64,000 nt of DNA from Maribacter cobaltidurans (GTDB lineage: Bacteria > Bacteroidota > Bacteroidia > Flavobacteriales > Flavobacteriaceae). The notes beneath the pieces are model-generated. The model saw only the letters and a program-made list of their open reading frames with translations. It was not told the origin of the DNA and did no database searches. Where the stretch lies: NCBI RefSeq assembly GCF_002269385.1, contig NZ_CP022957.1:2661001-2725000 (forward strand), written 5' to 3'. The position numbers were made by a program, and so were the translations under genes. Numbering within the stretch: the first letter of the stretch is position 1; every line of letters begins with the position of its first letter. This document shows positions 8,324 to 15,159 of this stretch, piece by piece.

Positions 8324-9318
8324 ACAGTTGGCTATGGGTACTCGTTTTGGGCCTAGCGGCCTGGGCAGCACACTGGGGTGCGGATCGATTGTTGACTCCT
8401 TTAAAGTTGCTCCGCAAGCAATGGGGGCTTACCGCATCCGCTGGAGCCGCTTTTCTTGCCCTTGTAACGGCCAGTCCTGAAGTTGCCATCAATATAACCA
8501 GTGCGGCACGGGACGTTTCCGATATTGGCCTGGGCAACTTATTGGGTTCCAATATTATTTCCATTCCCTTGATGGTGACCATAGCTTATTTTGCTTCCAG
8601 GAAACAATTCAAGAACAACAAGGAACATCAAGAACATCTTGATAAAAACATTCTGGCGTTGAACAAACGTTCGGTTTCCGTACTGTCCCTTCCTTATCTG
8701 GGCATTATCGCCCTTGTGGCCATTTTAACTCTGCCAAAGCCCTGGCGTGGCCTGCAACCTGTGGACGGGTGGATTATGCTGGCGGCCTATGCTGCGTTCT
8801 TGACCCACGCAATCATAAAAGGCAAGGAAAAGGGCAAAAAAGTAGAATGGAACAAAAAACAGGTCCGGTTATCGATTGCCGGGGCCTTTGCGATAGCAGT
8901 TAGTGCTTTTTTCATAGTGAAGGCGACCGAAAATATTGTTTCTGCCCTAAATATTTCTGAAATCGTGGGAGGCCTTTTCATCACGGGCATAATGACCACG
9001 GCACCGGAAATATTCAAGACCTGGAGCGTGGTAAAAGGGGGCGAGGTGACAGCGGGCACCACCAGTGTTATTGCAGACAATGCCGTAACGATGACGGTGG
9101 CATTTTTTCCGCTGGCTTTGGTAACCACCCCCATTGAGGACTTTGAACTGTTCTGGGTCAACCTTGCCTTTGTCGGGCTTATGCCGCTGCTTTACACACT
9201 ATTTGTGCATCAAAGCAAGGAACTGCACGGTTTCTCTCGTTGGCAGATTTTTGTATTTGATGCGGCATATATAGTTTATTTACTGGTCATGGTTTTTTAC
9301 GTGTTGAAACTTTTTTGA
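8320..9318 (+). CDS. CaCA-family sodium/calcium exchanger-like membrane protein
   Basis: A 332-residue membrane protein with about ten hydrophobic helices and the two alpha-repeats of the Ca2+:cation antiporter family. The first repeat contains ALVTASPEVAINI and GNLLGSNIISIPL, which are the GNxxGSN and acidic PE ion-site motifs. The second contains GIMTTAPEIFKTW and SVIADNAVTM, in which the usual GN-GSN has become AD-N. Both repeat glutamates are therefore kept while the second Asn motif is altered. It overlaps the CDF gene by four bases, implying coupled synthesis. It probably exchanges Ca2+ or another divalent ion for Na+ or H+. Confidence 0.87.
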   Translation: MNSWLWVLVLGLAAWAAHWGADRLLTPLKLLRKQWGLTASAGAAFLALVTASPEVAINITSAARDVSDIGLGNLLGSNIISIPLMVTIAYFASRKQFKNNKEHQEHLDKNILALNKRSVSVLSLPYLGIIALVAILTLPKPWRGLQPVDGWIMLAAYAAFLTHAIIKGKEKGKKVEWNKKQVRLSIAGAFAIAVSAFFIVKATENIVSALNISEIVGGLFITGIMTTAPEIFKTWSVVKGGEVTAGTTSVIADNAVTMTVAFFPLALVTTPIEDFELFWVNLAFVGLMPLLYTLFVHQSKELHGFSRWQIFVFDAAYIVYLLVMVFYVLKLF

Positions 9319-9321
9319 TAG

Positions 9322-9495
9322 ATGAAAGACGAACTTTTTAAAGATTGCTCGATGAGGCTCAATATGCTGGATGAAAACATCCACAAATTGGCCGTAAAGT
9401 ATGCTAAAGAATACTATACGACAAACCAATGCTCCAAGGAGGAAGCCCTTGAACGCGGCATTGTAAAAGCAGAGATGGAAGGGCGAAAGCTCTAA
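9322..9495 (+). CDS. Small hypothetical protein, first of a related pair
   Basis: A 57-residue protein starting at ATG 9322, three bases after the stop of the CaCA antiporter. It is soluble and predicted helical. The end, SKEEALERGIVKAEMEGRKL, closely resembles the SREKAITEGIKRAEEW end of the next gene, so the two are probably paralogues. The shared pattern is S-[KR]-E-[EK]-A-(x)n-[EG]-G-I-x-K/R-AE. Such short proteins recur beside transport and stress genes; I cannot name a function. Tight spacing argues that it is translated as part of the efflux operon. Confidence 0.6.
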   Translation: MKDELFKDCSMRLNMLDENIHKLAVKYAKEYYTTNQCSKEEALERGIVKAEMEGRKL

Positions 9496-9509
9496 AAAAA
9501 GTATACAAT

Positions 9510-9686
9510 ATGGACTGGACATTTGAAGATTTCAAAACAAAACTTGATGGCCTACAGCCGTCAGTTCGGAACAAGGCCCTCAAAATTGCACAAGAATTGG
9601 TAAAAGAGAATGGGTATTCTCGTGAGAAGGCCATTACGGAGGGAATCAAACGTGCAGAAGAATGGTTTTATGACCTTAGGGGATAG
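9510..9686 (+). CDS. Small hypothetical protein, second of a related pair
   Basis: A 58-residue protein from ATG 9510, 14 bases after the previous small gene. It reads DWTFEDFKTKLDGLQPSV at the start and ends in the YSREKAITEGIKRAEEWFYD helix shared with its neighbour. No membrane segment, Cys or signal peptide is present. The conserved C-terminal helix with alternating charges suggests a protein-binding or nucleic-acid-associated role, but this is inference. It is too short for a database-free assignment. Confidence 0.6.
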   Translation: MDWTFEDFKTKLDGLQPSVRNKALKIAQELVKENGYSREKAITEGIKRAEEWFYDLRG

Positions 9687-9722
9687 CATTGGTGCGTTGA
9701 TTTTAGTAAAGCACAGTATAAT

Positions 9723-9905
9723 ATGTCACGGGAAAGGAGAAAGCGGAGACTAGAGGAAAAAAAGGGGAATTCAATAAACAGGAAAGTAAGAACCAGAAAG
9801 GAGAAAGGGTATTGCTTGTTGGTTTTTGTGGCAATGTTCCTTGCGGTGCTGACAATTGCCTTTCTAGACGCAATTCTATATGGTTTTTACCTGCTTTTCA
9901 ATTGA
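9723..9905 (+). CDS. Small basic single-pass membrane protein
   Basis: A 60-residue protein with two parts: a highly basic cytoplasmic head (SRERRKRRLEEKKG then NRKVRTRKEKG) and one hydrophobic helix (LLVFVAMFLAVLTIAFLDAI) near the C-terminus. The positive-inside rule places the N-terminus in the cytoplasm. It lies 36 bases after the paired small genes and 56 before a universal stress protein, so it may belong to the same transcript. No family is recognised, and coding status rests on composition and position. Confidence 0.5.
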   Translation: MSRERRKRRLEEKKGNSINRKVRTRKEKGYCLLVFVAMFLAVLTIAFLDAILYGFYLLFN

Positions 9906-9961
9906 ATAATTAAACCTAAAAAGAAAGATTAATGGAGTCAAATCAATAAAAACAAAATGAT

Positions 9962-10804
9962 ATGAAAGATGACGGAATTTTAATACCTGTAGATTTTACA
10001 AAGGTTTCAAAAAATGCGGTGAGCTACGCAATTGGGCTAGCACAAAAATTGAAATCAAAACTGGTTTTTGTCCACGCCTATTCAGTGGCATATCCATCCG
10101 GTACGCCCATCGGTATGGCAACTATGGCACACAATGTAACAGATACCACTGCATCACAAGAAAAAATCAATAAGGAAAAATTGGATAAGTTTCTAAGGGG
10201 CTTTCCTGAATTGGACAAGTTGAAATTTCAGGCAATGGTCGGTTTCGGGGCAACGGTCGATGTGATTTCTGGCCTGGCTAAGGAAATGAATACCAGTCTT
10301 GTCGTTATGGGTACCAAGGGTGCGTCTTCGGGATTTGATGAAATTTTTATTGGAACCGTTACCGAAAAGGTGACACAAAAGGCACCTTGTCCGGTACTGG
10401 CCGTACCTGAAGATGCCAGCTATACTCCGTATAGGCGTATCGGGGTCGCAGTGGATACGGATAGTATGGATAATAGAATAGATTTTGAAATATTGTCCAG
10501 ATTATTGGAAAACTATAATGCACAGTTGCACTTTGTACATATAGCGGACGAACAGGAAAGGGTGCTGGAGAAAGCATTTATTCGTGAAAGATTTGGCAAA
10601 CTTCTTGTACCTAGGCAATGGTTCTTTACAGTTATCCAGGAAGACAAAACCGAAGAGGGTATCGATGAATTTTTGACTGAAACCCCAATAGACCTATTGG
10701 TTTTGCTTTACAGGGAACACGGATTTTTTGAGGCACTTTTCAAAAAGGGGCTAAGAAAAAAAATGTTGTATGCCTCTAAGGCCCCATTGCTGATAGTTAA
10801 GTAG
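9962..10804 (+). CDS. Tandem universal stress protein (two UspA domains)
   Basis: A 280-residue cytoplasmic protein made of two UspA folds. The first (about 1-145) begins ILIPVDFTKVSKNAVSYAIGLA and has the nucleotide-binding motif GTKGASSGFDEIFIGTVTEKV at the usual G-x2-G-x9-G-[ST] position. The second (about 155-280) starts RRIGVAVDTDSMDN and lacks an intact G-x2-G loop, reading YREHGFFEALFKKGLRKK, so only the first domain should bind ATP. Flavobacteria commonly carry such tandem Usp proteins. It closes the + strand efflux block; a second tandem Usp and a single Usp lie in the minus-strand energy block. Confidence 0.88.
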   Translation: MKDDGILIPVDFTKVSKNAVSYAIGLAQKLKSKLVFVHAYSVAYPSGTPIGMATMAHNVTDTTASQEKINKEKLDKFLRGFPELDKLKFQAMVGFGATVDVISGLAKEMNTSLVVMGTKGASSGFDEIFIGTVTEKVTQKAPCPVLAVPEDASYTPYRRIGVAVDTDSMDNRIDFEILSRLLENYNAQLHFVHIADEQERVLEKAFIRERFGKLLVPRQWFFTVIQEDKTEEGIDEFLTETPIDLLVLLYREHGFFEALFKKGLRKKMLYASKAPLLIVK

Positions 10805-10855
10805 CCTTTCTACCTATGTGCTGCTCTAGTAAATATTAGGTATAGCTTACTATGC

Positions 10856-10984
10856 GAAATTATCGTGCTCATTCTTGGCGCAGGTGGATTGGCTACCATG
10901 TGGGAAGCCGTTTTTGCGGATGTTGGGGTAGCATTATTGGCAATATTCAATGCGATTCGATTGCAAAGGATGAAGTGGGCATAA
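10856..10984 (+). pseudogene. 3-prime remnant of a second P1B-2 metal ATPase
   Basis: Within the otherwise gene-free stretch 10805-11171, the frame 10856-10984 reads the last helix and C-terminus of a CadA/ZntA-type ATPase: IVLILGAGGLATMWEAV, then FADVGVALLAIFNAIRLQ and RMKWA before TAA. The intact P1B-2 pump ends almost identically (ILGAIGLATMWEAV, ending QKMNWK), but the DNA differs at many third positions, so this is not a recent copy of it. Everything upstream of the final 42 codons is missing and no start is available. It marks loss or replacement of another metal pump at this site. Confidence 0.78.
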
Positions 10985-11118
10985 GCCCATAGTAAATGTC
11001 GAAATATAAATTTTCATTCTAACTAACCGGCAATGTCCCACAGTACGGGATTTGCATAATTAAATCAACAAACCTTTTTAAGATTTAACCACTTCTTTAT
11101 TGAAGAATTTTACATCTA

Positions 11119-11138
11119 TATTTAGACTTATCTAAAAA
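11119..11138 (+). promoter_or_regulatory. AT-rich inverted repeat upstream of the di-heme oxidoreductase operon
   Basis: TTTAGA (11121-11126) and TCTAAA (11131-11136) form an inverted repeat with a 4-base spacer, 35 bases before the start codon at 11172. The place and the A/T-rich sequence suit an operator for a winged-helix regulator. No exact TAnnTTTG box was found beside it, so its role as a promoter element is uncertain. The rest of 10985-11171 shows no gene. Confidence 0.4.
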
Positions 11139-11171
11139 TATAATTATATTAGCATAAATATTATTATAGTA

Positions 11172-12371
11172 ATGTCTAAAATCATTTATTTCTTTATTGG
11201 CCTGTCCTTAATCGCTCTACTTGGCTGTGAAAATTTCGGCCCCGAAGAACCTATGGAATTTGAGCTGTTGGACGGGCCATTGGACGGATTGTCCGTAAGC
11301 GAGCAACAACTGTTTTTAGCTGGCGATATTGCTTTCAATGATGATGTTTTTACCGTTGAAAAAGGCCTTGGTCCCTTGTTTGTTGGTACCAGCTGTGCAA
11401 GTTGCCATTCAGGGGATGGCAAGGGTCATCCTTTCAATCAACTTGTCAGGTTTGGCAACAATAACTTAAACTTACCCTCGATGTTATCCCTTGGTGATGG
11501 CAGGAACCAAATTCAAAATAAAGCCATACCGGGTTTTGAACCGGAGACCGTGCCGGACGGCTTCCCATTTTCCATATTGGTCGCTCCGGCGGTAACGGGA
11601 TTGGGTTTGTTGGATGCTGTCCCTGACGCAGATATTTTGGCTCTCGCAGACCCTTCTGATGCAAATCAGGACGGTATTAGTGGAAGACCTCACTACAATA
11701 TTCCTCCTGAATTCACCAAGATTCGGAATAATAGTGTTCCCCAGGGAAACAATTATATCTTCAGGTTTGGAAAGAAAGCGGGTAGTTATGATTTGTTGCA
11801 CCAAAGCGTCAGCGCATATAACCAGGACATAGGAATTACATCCCTTTATGACCCTATTGACCCATTCAGCGGGCTAGAAGAAGACCCAGAGGTAAGCACC
11901 CAAACCTTGAATGATGTCGTGTTCTATCTCAAGACTTTGAAAGCACCCGTACCCCGAAATCAGGCGGATCCCGATATTATTACTGGAAAAGAACTCTTTC
12001 AATCCATACAATGTGCTGCCTGTCACACACCCACTTTGACCACAGGATTTTCCCCAATTGAATCGTTATCCTTTAAGGAATTTCATCCCTACACGGATTT
12101 GTTGTTACATGACATGGGGCCGGAATTGGATGATGGATTCACCGAAGGAAATGTTGGGACTTCGGAATGGAGAACCCCACCTCTTTGGGGAATTGGGTTA
12201 TCGGGCAATTCCCAAGGCGGGCAAATGTTCCTGTTACATGACGGAAGGGCTTCGAGCATTGAAGAGGCCATTGAATTGCACGGCGGTGAGGCCGATAATT
12301 CAAAAGCCCAGTATTTGTCCCTGACCCCAAAAGAAAAATCACAACTGATAAAATTCATTAATTCCCTATAG
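11172..12371 (+). CDS. Exported di-heme oxidoreductase (DHOR/di-heme peroxidase-like lipoprotein)
   Basis: A 399-residue predicted lipoprotein: a hydrophobic signal ends in the lipobox LLGC at about residue 18. Two c-type heme sites are visible, CASCH near residue 76 and CAACH near 281, together with the long spacing and the LHDGRA motif typical of the DHOR (di-heme oxidoreductase, putative peroxidase) family. The central part has GPELDDGFTEGNVGTSEWRTPP, whose TSEWRTPPLWG end is a family hallmark. It would act in the periplasm as an electron-transfer protein. The stop is followed immediately by the Rieske gene, and the two are surely one operon. Substrate is unknown. Confidence 0.87.
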   Translation: MSKIIYFFIGLSLIALLGCENFGPEEPMEFELLDGPLDGLSVSEQQLFLAGDIAFNDDVFTVEKGLGPLFVGTSCASCHSGDGKGHPFNQLVRFGNNNLNLPSMLSLGDGRNQIQNKAIPGFEPETVPDGFPFSILVAPAVTGLGLLDAVPDADILALADPSDANQDGISGRPHYNIPPEFTKIRNNSVPQGNNYIFRFGKKAGSYDLLHQSVSAYNQDIGITSLYDPIDPFSGLEEDPEVSTQTLNDVVFYLKTLKAPVPRNQADPDIITGKELFQSIQCAACHTPTLTTGFSPIESLSFKEFHPYTDLLLHDMGPELDDGFTEGNVGTSEWRTPPLWGIGLSGNSQGGQMFLLHDGRASSIEEAIELHGGEADNSKAQYLSLTPKEKSQLIKFINSL

Positions 12372-12812
12372 GTGCATAGAAAAGATTTTATTAAACAATT
12401 TGGATATCTGATTGCAGTCCTGCCAGCTTCCTCCGCTTTACTAAGTAGTTGCGCAGGCCTGTATTATGCATCCTTCGTTGAAGAAGGGGGAGTGCTACGA
12501 GTTTCAAAGGGTGAGTTTCAGCAGGTGAAAGATGAAAAGCAGATTGAACGTGATTTTGTGGTCATCCAGAGCCATTCCATGCGATACCCCATAGGAATTT
12601 TCAAAACACAAAACAGTGATTATCTGGCCAGTTTGATGCAATGTACCCACAGGGGCTGTGAACTCAACATCGGCGGCGGCATATTCAATTGTCCATGTCA
12701 TGGCAGTGAGTTCGACCCTTCGGGCAGAGTTTTAGAAGGACCGGCCGAAGAAAATCTAAAGTCATTTGAAATAACCGCCGATAATGAGAATATCTATGTG
12801 CATGTCTCGTAA
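12372..12812 (+). CDS. Exported Rieske [2Fe-2S] protein
   Basis: A 146-residue protein starting at GTG 12372, the codon directly after the upstream TAG. An N-terminal hydrophobic segment ends at LLSSCAG, so it is probably a lipoprotein. The cluster ligands are visible as CTHRGC near residue 95 and CPCHGSEFD near 111, the CxH and CxxH pair, with the Cys residues that form the Rieske disulfide. It resembles small periplasmic Rieske proteins rather than the large Rieske subunit of a bc1 complex. Placed between a di-heme protein and a barrel, it probably passes electrons to or from the di-heme oxidoreductase. Confidence 0.87.
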   Translation: MHRKDFIKQFGYLIAVLPASSALLSSCAGLYYASFVEEGGVLRVSKGEFQQVKDEKQIERDFVVIQSHSMRYPIGIFKTQNSDYLASLMQCTHRGCELNIGGGIFNCPCHGSEFDPSGRVLEGPAEENLKSFEITADNENIYVHVS

Positions 12813-14016
12813 AATATATGCAGCCATTGCTTTAATGAACATTTACGTTTTAACCCTTAGCTCGCAAACTAGCGACAGGGACAGTATTCAGGAATCGATG
12901 AATATGGATGCGGTTTATGACCGTCCTTTTTTGACTTTCGATAAATTTCCAGTCAATCTGGGCGGTTATCTAGAGGCGAACTCAATCTACAGTATTGAGG
13001 ATGGATTGTCGGAGGGGCTTTCTTTTCAGGCCCGAAGATTGACCCTTTTCGTTTCGGCATCCATTTCAAAGCGAATTAAATTCTTGACCGAACTGGAATT
13101 TGAAAACGGGACAGAGGAAATTGCCATTGAATTCGCCTCCATGGACATTGCTTTGCACCCCTTGTTGAACCTTAGGGGAGGCATCGTACTGAACCCAATA
13201 GGATCCTTTAACCAAAACCATGACGGACCAAAATGGGAGTTCGTCGAGCGGCCAGATGTCAGCACCAATTTGTTGCCCGCCACTTTCTCCAATGCCGGAT
13301 TTGGTATATATGGAAAGGCATATAAGGGAGCTTGGACCTTGGGCTATGAAGCATATCTCACCAATGGCTTTGATACAAGCATTATAGATAACGAGGAAGA
13401 AAGAACATTTTTGGCTTCGGTCAAGGAAAATTCCTCGCGATTCGAGGAGAATTTTAGCGGCAATGCCCTCATCAATGGAAAGTTCGCCATCAAGCATAGA
13501 AAATTAGGGGAATTGGGTATTTCCTATATGGGCGGGACCTACAATAGGCAGGAAGTTGACGGGCTTCAGGTTGATACCAAATCAAGGAGGGTAGATGTTC
13601 TTGCCTTGGATTTAAATACAGCCATTAAAAAAACGGGGACAAGGTTTATCGGTGAGATGGCCTACATATGGCTCGATGTTCCGGACACTTTTACCCAGCA
13701 GTTTGGCAATCGGCAAGTTGGTTTTTTTGTGGATATTGTCCAACCGGTACTAAAGACCGAAGTATTGGACTGGGAAGATGCCGTACTCAGCCTGTCGCTC
13801 AGAACGGATTATGTGGACTACAATATTGGCAACTTTGGCCAGACCAATACGAATATTGGGGATGATTTATTCGCAATTACACCTGCAATAAGCTTTAGGC
13901 CTACACCACAGACCGTTCTAAGGATTAACTACAGATACCAGTGGCAACAGGATATTCTCAACAATCCGGCTTCAAGAACGGCTTCATGGTATTTTGGGTT
14001 TAGCACCTATTTTTAA
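12802..14016 (+). CDS. Outer-membrane beta-barrel (porin-like) protein
   Basis: About 404 residues from ATG 12802, which overlaps the Rieske gene by 11 bases; ATG 12784 is an alternative. The chosen start gives a clean signal peptide (MSRKIYAAIALMNIYVLTLSS). The mature part alternates polar and hydrophobic residues in strands and ends WYFGFSTYF, with the terminal aromatic residue required for outer-membrane insertion. It resembles the phosphate-selective porin O/P group by size and by the TELEFENGTEEIAIEFA-type strands. It could be a substrate channel or a partner for the di-heme/Rieske pair. A similar porin with two cytochromes lies at 54289-55446. Confidence 0.78.
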   Translation: MSRKIYAAIALMNIYVLTLSSQTSDRDSIQESMNMDAVYDRPFLTFDKFPVNLGGYLEANSIYSIEDGLSEGLSFQARRLTLFVSASISKRIKFLTELEFENGTEEIAIEFASMDIALHPLLNLRGGIVLNPIGSFNQNHDGPKWEFVERPDVSTNLLPATFSNAGFGIYGKAYKGAWTLGYEAYLTNGFDTSIIDNEEERTFLASVKENSSRFEENFSGNALINGKFAIKHRKLGELGISYMGGTYNRQEVDGLQVDTKSRRVDVLALDLNTAIKKTGTRFIGEMAYIWLDVPDTFTQQFGNRQVGFFVDIVQPVLKTEVLDWEDAVLSLSLRTDYVDYNIGNFGQTNTNIGDDLFAITPAISFRPTPQTVLRINYRYQWQQDILNNPASRTASWYFGFSTYF

Positions 14017-14104
14017 TAAAATATTCAACGTAGCGGCTTTCATTTCATATCGGGTAGAATGTACTTAAGTAAGGTGTGATTTTAAAAGAGCATCGATGGA
14101 TAAT

Positions 14105-14130
14105 ATTATTTAAGTATTTGCTTAAATAAT
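14105..14130 (+). promoter_or_regulatory. Perfect inverted repeat, probable ArsR-family operator
   Basis: ATTATTTAAG (14105-14114) and CTTAAATAAT (14121-14130) are exact reverse complements separated by 6 bases. The site lies 33 bases before the ArsR gene, overlaps the -33 element of its promoter, and has the AT-rich imperfect-dyad character of SmtB/ArsR operators. Autoregulation of the mer-like operon is therefore likely. Confidence 0.75.
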
Positions 14131-14148
14131 TATATTATTATACCTTTG
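14117..14148 (+). promoter_or_regulatory. Bacteroidota-type promoter for the arsR-mer-like operon
   Basis: A -33 TTTG at 14117-14120 and a -7 TACCTTTG at 14141-14148 are 20 bases apart, matching the TTTG / TAnnTTTG promoter of Bacteroidota. The -33 element sits inside the inverted repeat at 14105-14130, so a bound repressor would block sigma factor. The start codon follows 14 bases after the -7 box, giving a very short leader. Confidence 0.72.
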
Positions 14149-14162
14149 TCAAAAACAGTACT

Positions 14163-14534
14163 ATGGCACCAGAATTAAGTTGTACACGTGCGGAGGCCGA
14201 CCAAAAGCAGTTAATGCGCTGTCGCGAAACCTTGGGAACAAACTCAGAGGCGATTGTCGAAATCAGCAAAGTGCTAGCCCTGGCCGGTAACGAAACGCGA
14301 TTAAGGATACTATTCCTGTTGAACGAGGAAGGTGAGCTTTGTCCCTGCGATTTTGCCGATATACTTGAAATGAGTGTCCCTGCGATTTCGCAGCATATCC
14401 GTAAAATGAAGGATGTGGGATTGATTACTTCAAGACGTGAGGGGCAGACCCTGTATTATTCATTGGTCCAGAATCACAATGAGGTATTGGAAAATGTATT
14501 TACCAAAATTCAGAAAAATAAAAAGGTAGCATAA
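14163..14534 (+). CDS. ArsR/SmtB-family metal-responsive repressor
   Basis: A 123-residue winged-helix regulator. Residues about 35-115 show LALAGNETRLRILFLL, then ELCPCDFADILEMSVPAISQH, the recognition helix with the CxC-type metal site (here CPCD), then IRKMKDVGLITSRREGQTLYYSL for the wing. The Cys pair in the alpha3-like position matches sensors of As, Cd, Pb or Hg; another Cys near residue 7 and one near 20 may complete a site. It is the first gene of the mer-like operon and is preceded by a perfect inverted repeat overlapping its own promoter, so it should repress itself and the following genes until thiophilic metal binds. Confidence 0.9.
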   Translation: MAPELSCTRAEADQKQLMRCRETLGTNSEAIVEISKVLALAGNETRLRILFLLNEEGELCPCDFADILEMSVPAISQHIRKMKDVGLITSRREGQTLYYSLVQNHNEVLENVFTKIQKNKKVA

Positions 14535-14535
14535 A

Positions 14536-15159
14536 ATGGAAACAGGAAAAACCTCGAACAAGGTAGCCTATGCAGGAATATTGACAGCCATAGCGGCATC
14601 AATATGTTGTATAACCCCGGTTTTGGCATTGATTGCCGGAACCACTGGCATCGCATCTACCTTTTCTTGGGTGGAACCATTTCGACCTTATCTTATCGGC
14701 ATCACTATCTTCGTATTGGTCTTTGCCTGGTATCAGAAACTACGACCAAAAACGCAGGAGGAAATTGACTGTGCCTGTGAGGATGATGTAAAACCCTCCT
14801 TTTGGCAATCCCAAAGCTTTCATTTTATAGTTACCGTTTTTGCGGGATTGATGCTGGCATTTCCATATTACTCGAATATGTTTTATGCACAGCCCAGCAA
14901 GGACATGGTCTATGTCTCGCAATCCAATATTGTAAAGCACACTTTTAATGTTGAGGGTATGACCTGTGCAGGGTGTGAAGCCCATGTAGAGAGCGAGGTC
15001 AACAAATTGGATGGAATTCTATCGGTCAAGGCTAGTTACGAAGGTGCAAATACCGTAGTGGAATATGATAAAACCAAAGCCGATTTGACCGTAATCCAAA
15101 AAGCCATTAACAGCACAGGTTATAAAGTAATCGATGGTGAAAACAAAGAAAACGAGTAG
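14536..15159 (+). CDS. MerT-MerP fusion mercuric transport-type protein
   Basis: A 207-residue membrane protein. The N-terminal part has the MerT-type first helix with a vicinal Cys pair (AASICCITPVLALIAG at about residues 18-33) and a second helix, then a loop with CAC. Residues 95-120 hold a third helix. The C-terminal 70 residues form a MerP/HMA domain with GMTCAGCEAHVE. This is the domain order of the MerTP proteins of Bacteroidota: periplasmic metal capture by HMA and hand-over to the membrane Cys pair for uptake toward a cytoplasmic reductase. It begins one base after the ArsR stop and ends directly at the start of the flavoprotein gene. Confidence 0.86.
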   Translation: METGKTSNKVAYAGILTAIAASICCITPVLALIAGTTGIASTFSWVEPFRPYLIGITIFVLVFAWYQKLRPKTQEEIDCACEDDVKPSFWQSQSFHFIVTVFAGLMLAFPYYSNMFYAQPSKDMVYVSQSNIVKHTFNVEGMTCAGCEAHVESEVNKLDGILSVKASYEGANTVVEYDKTKADLTVIQKAINSTGYKVIDGENKENE

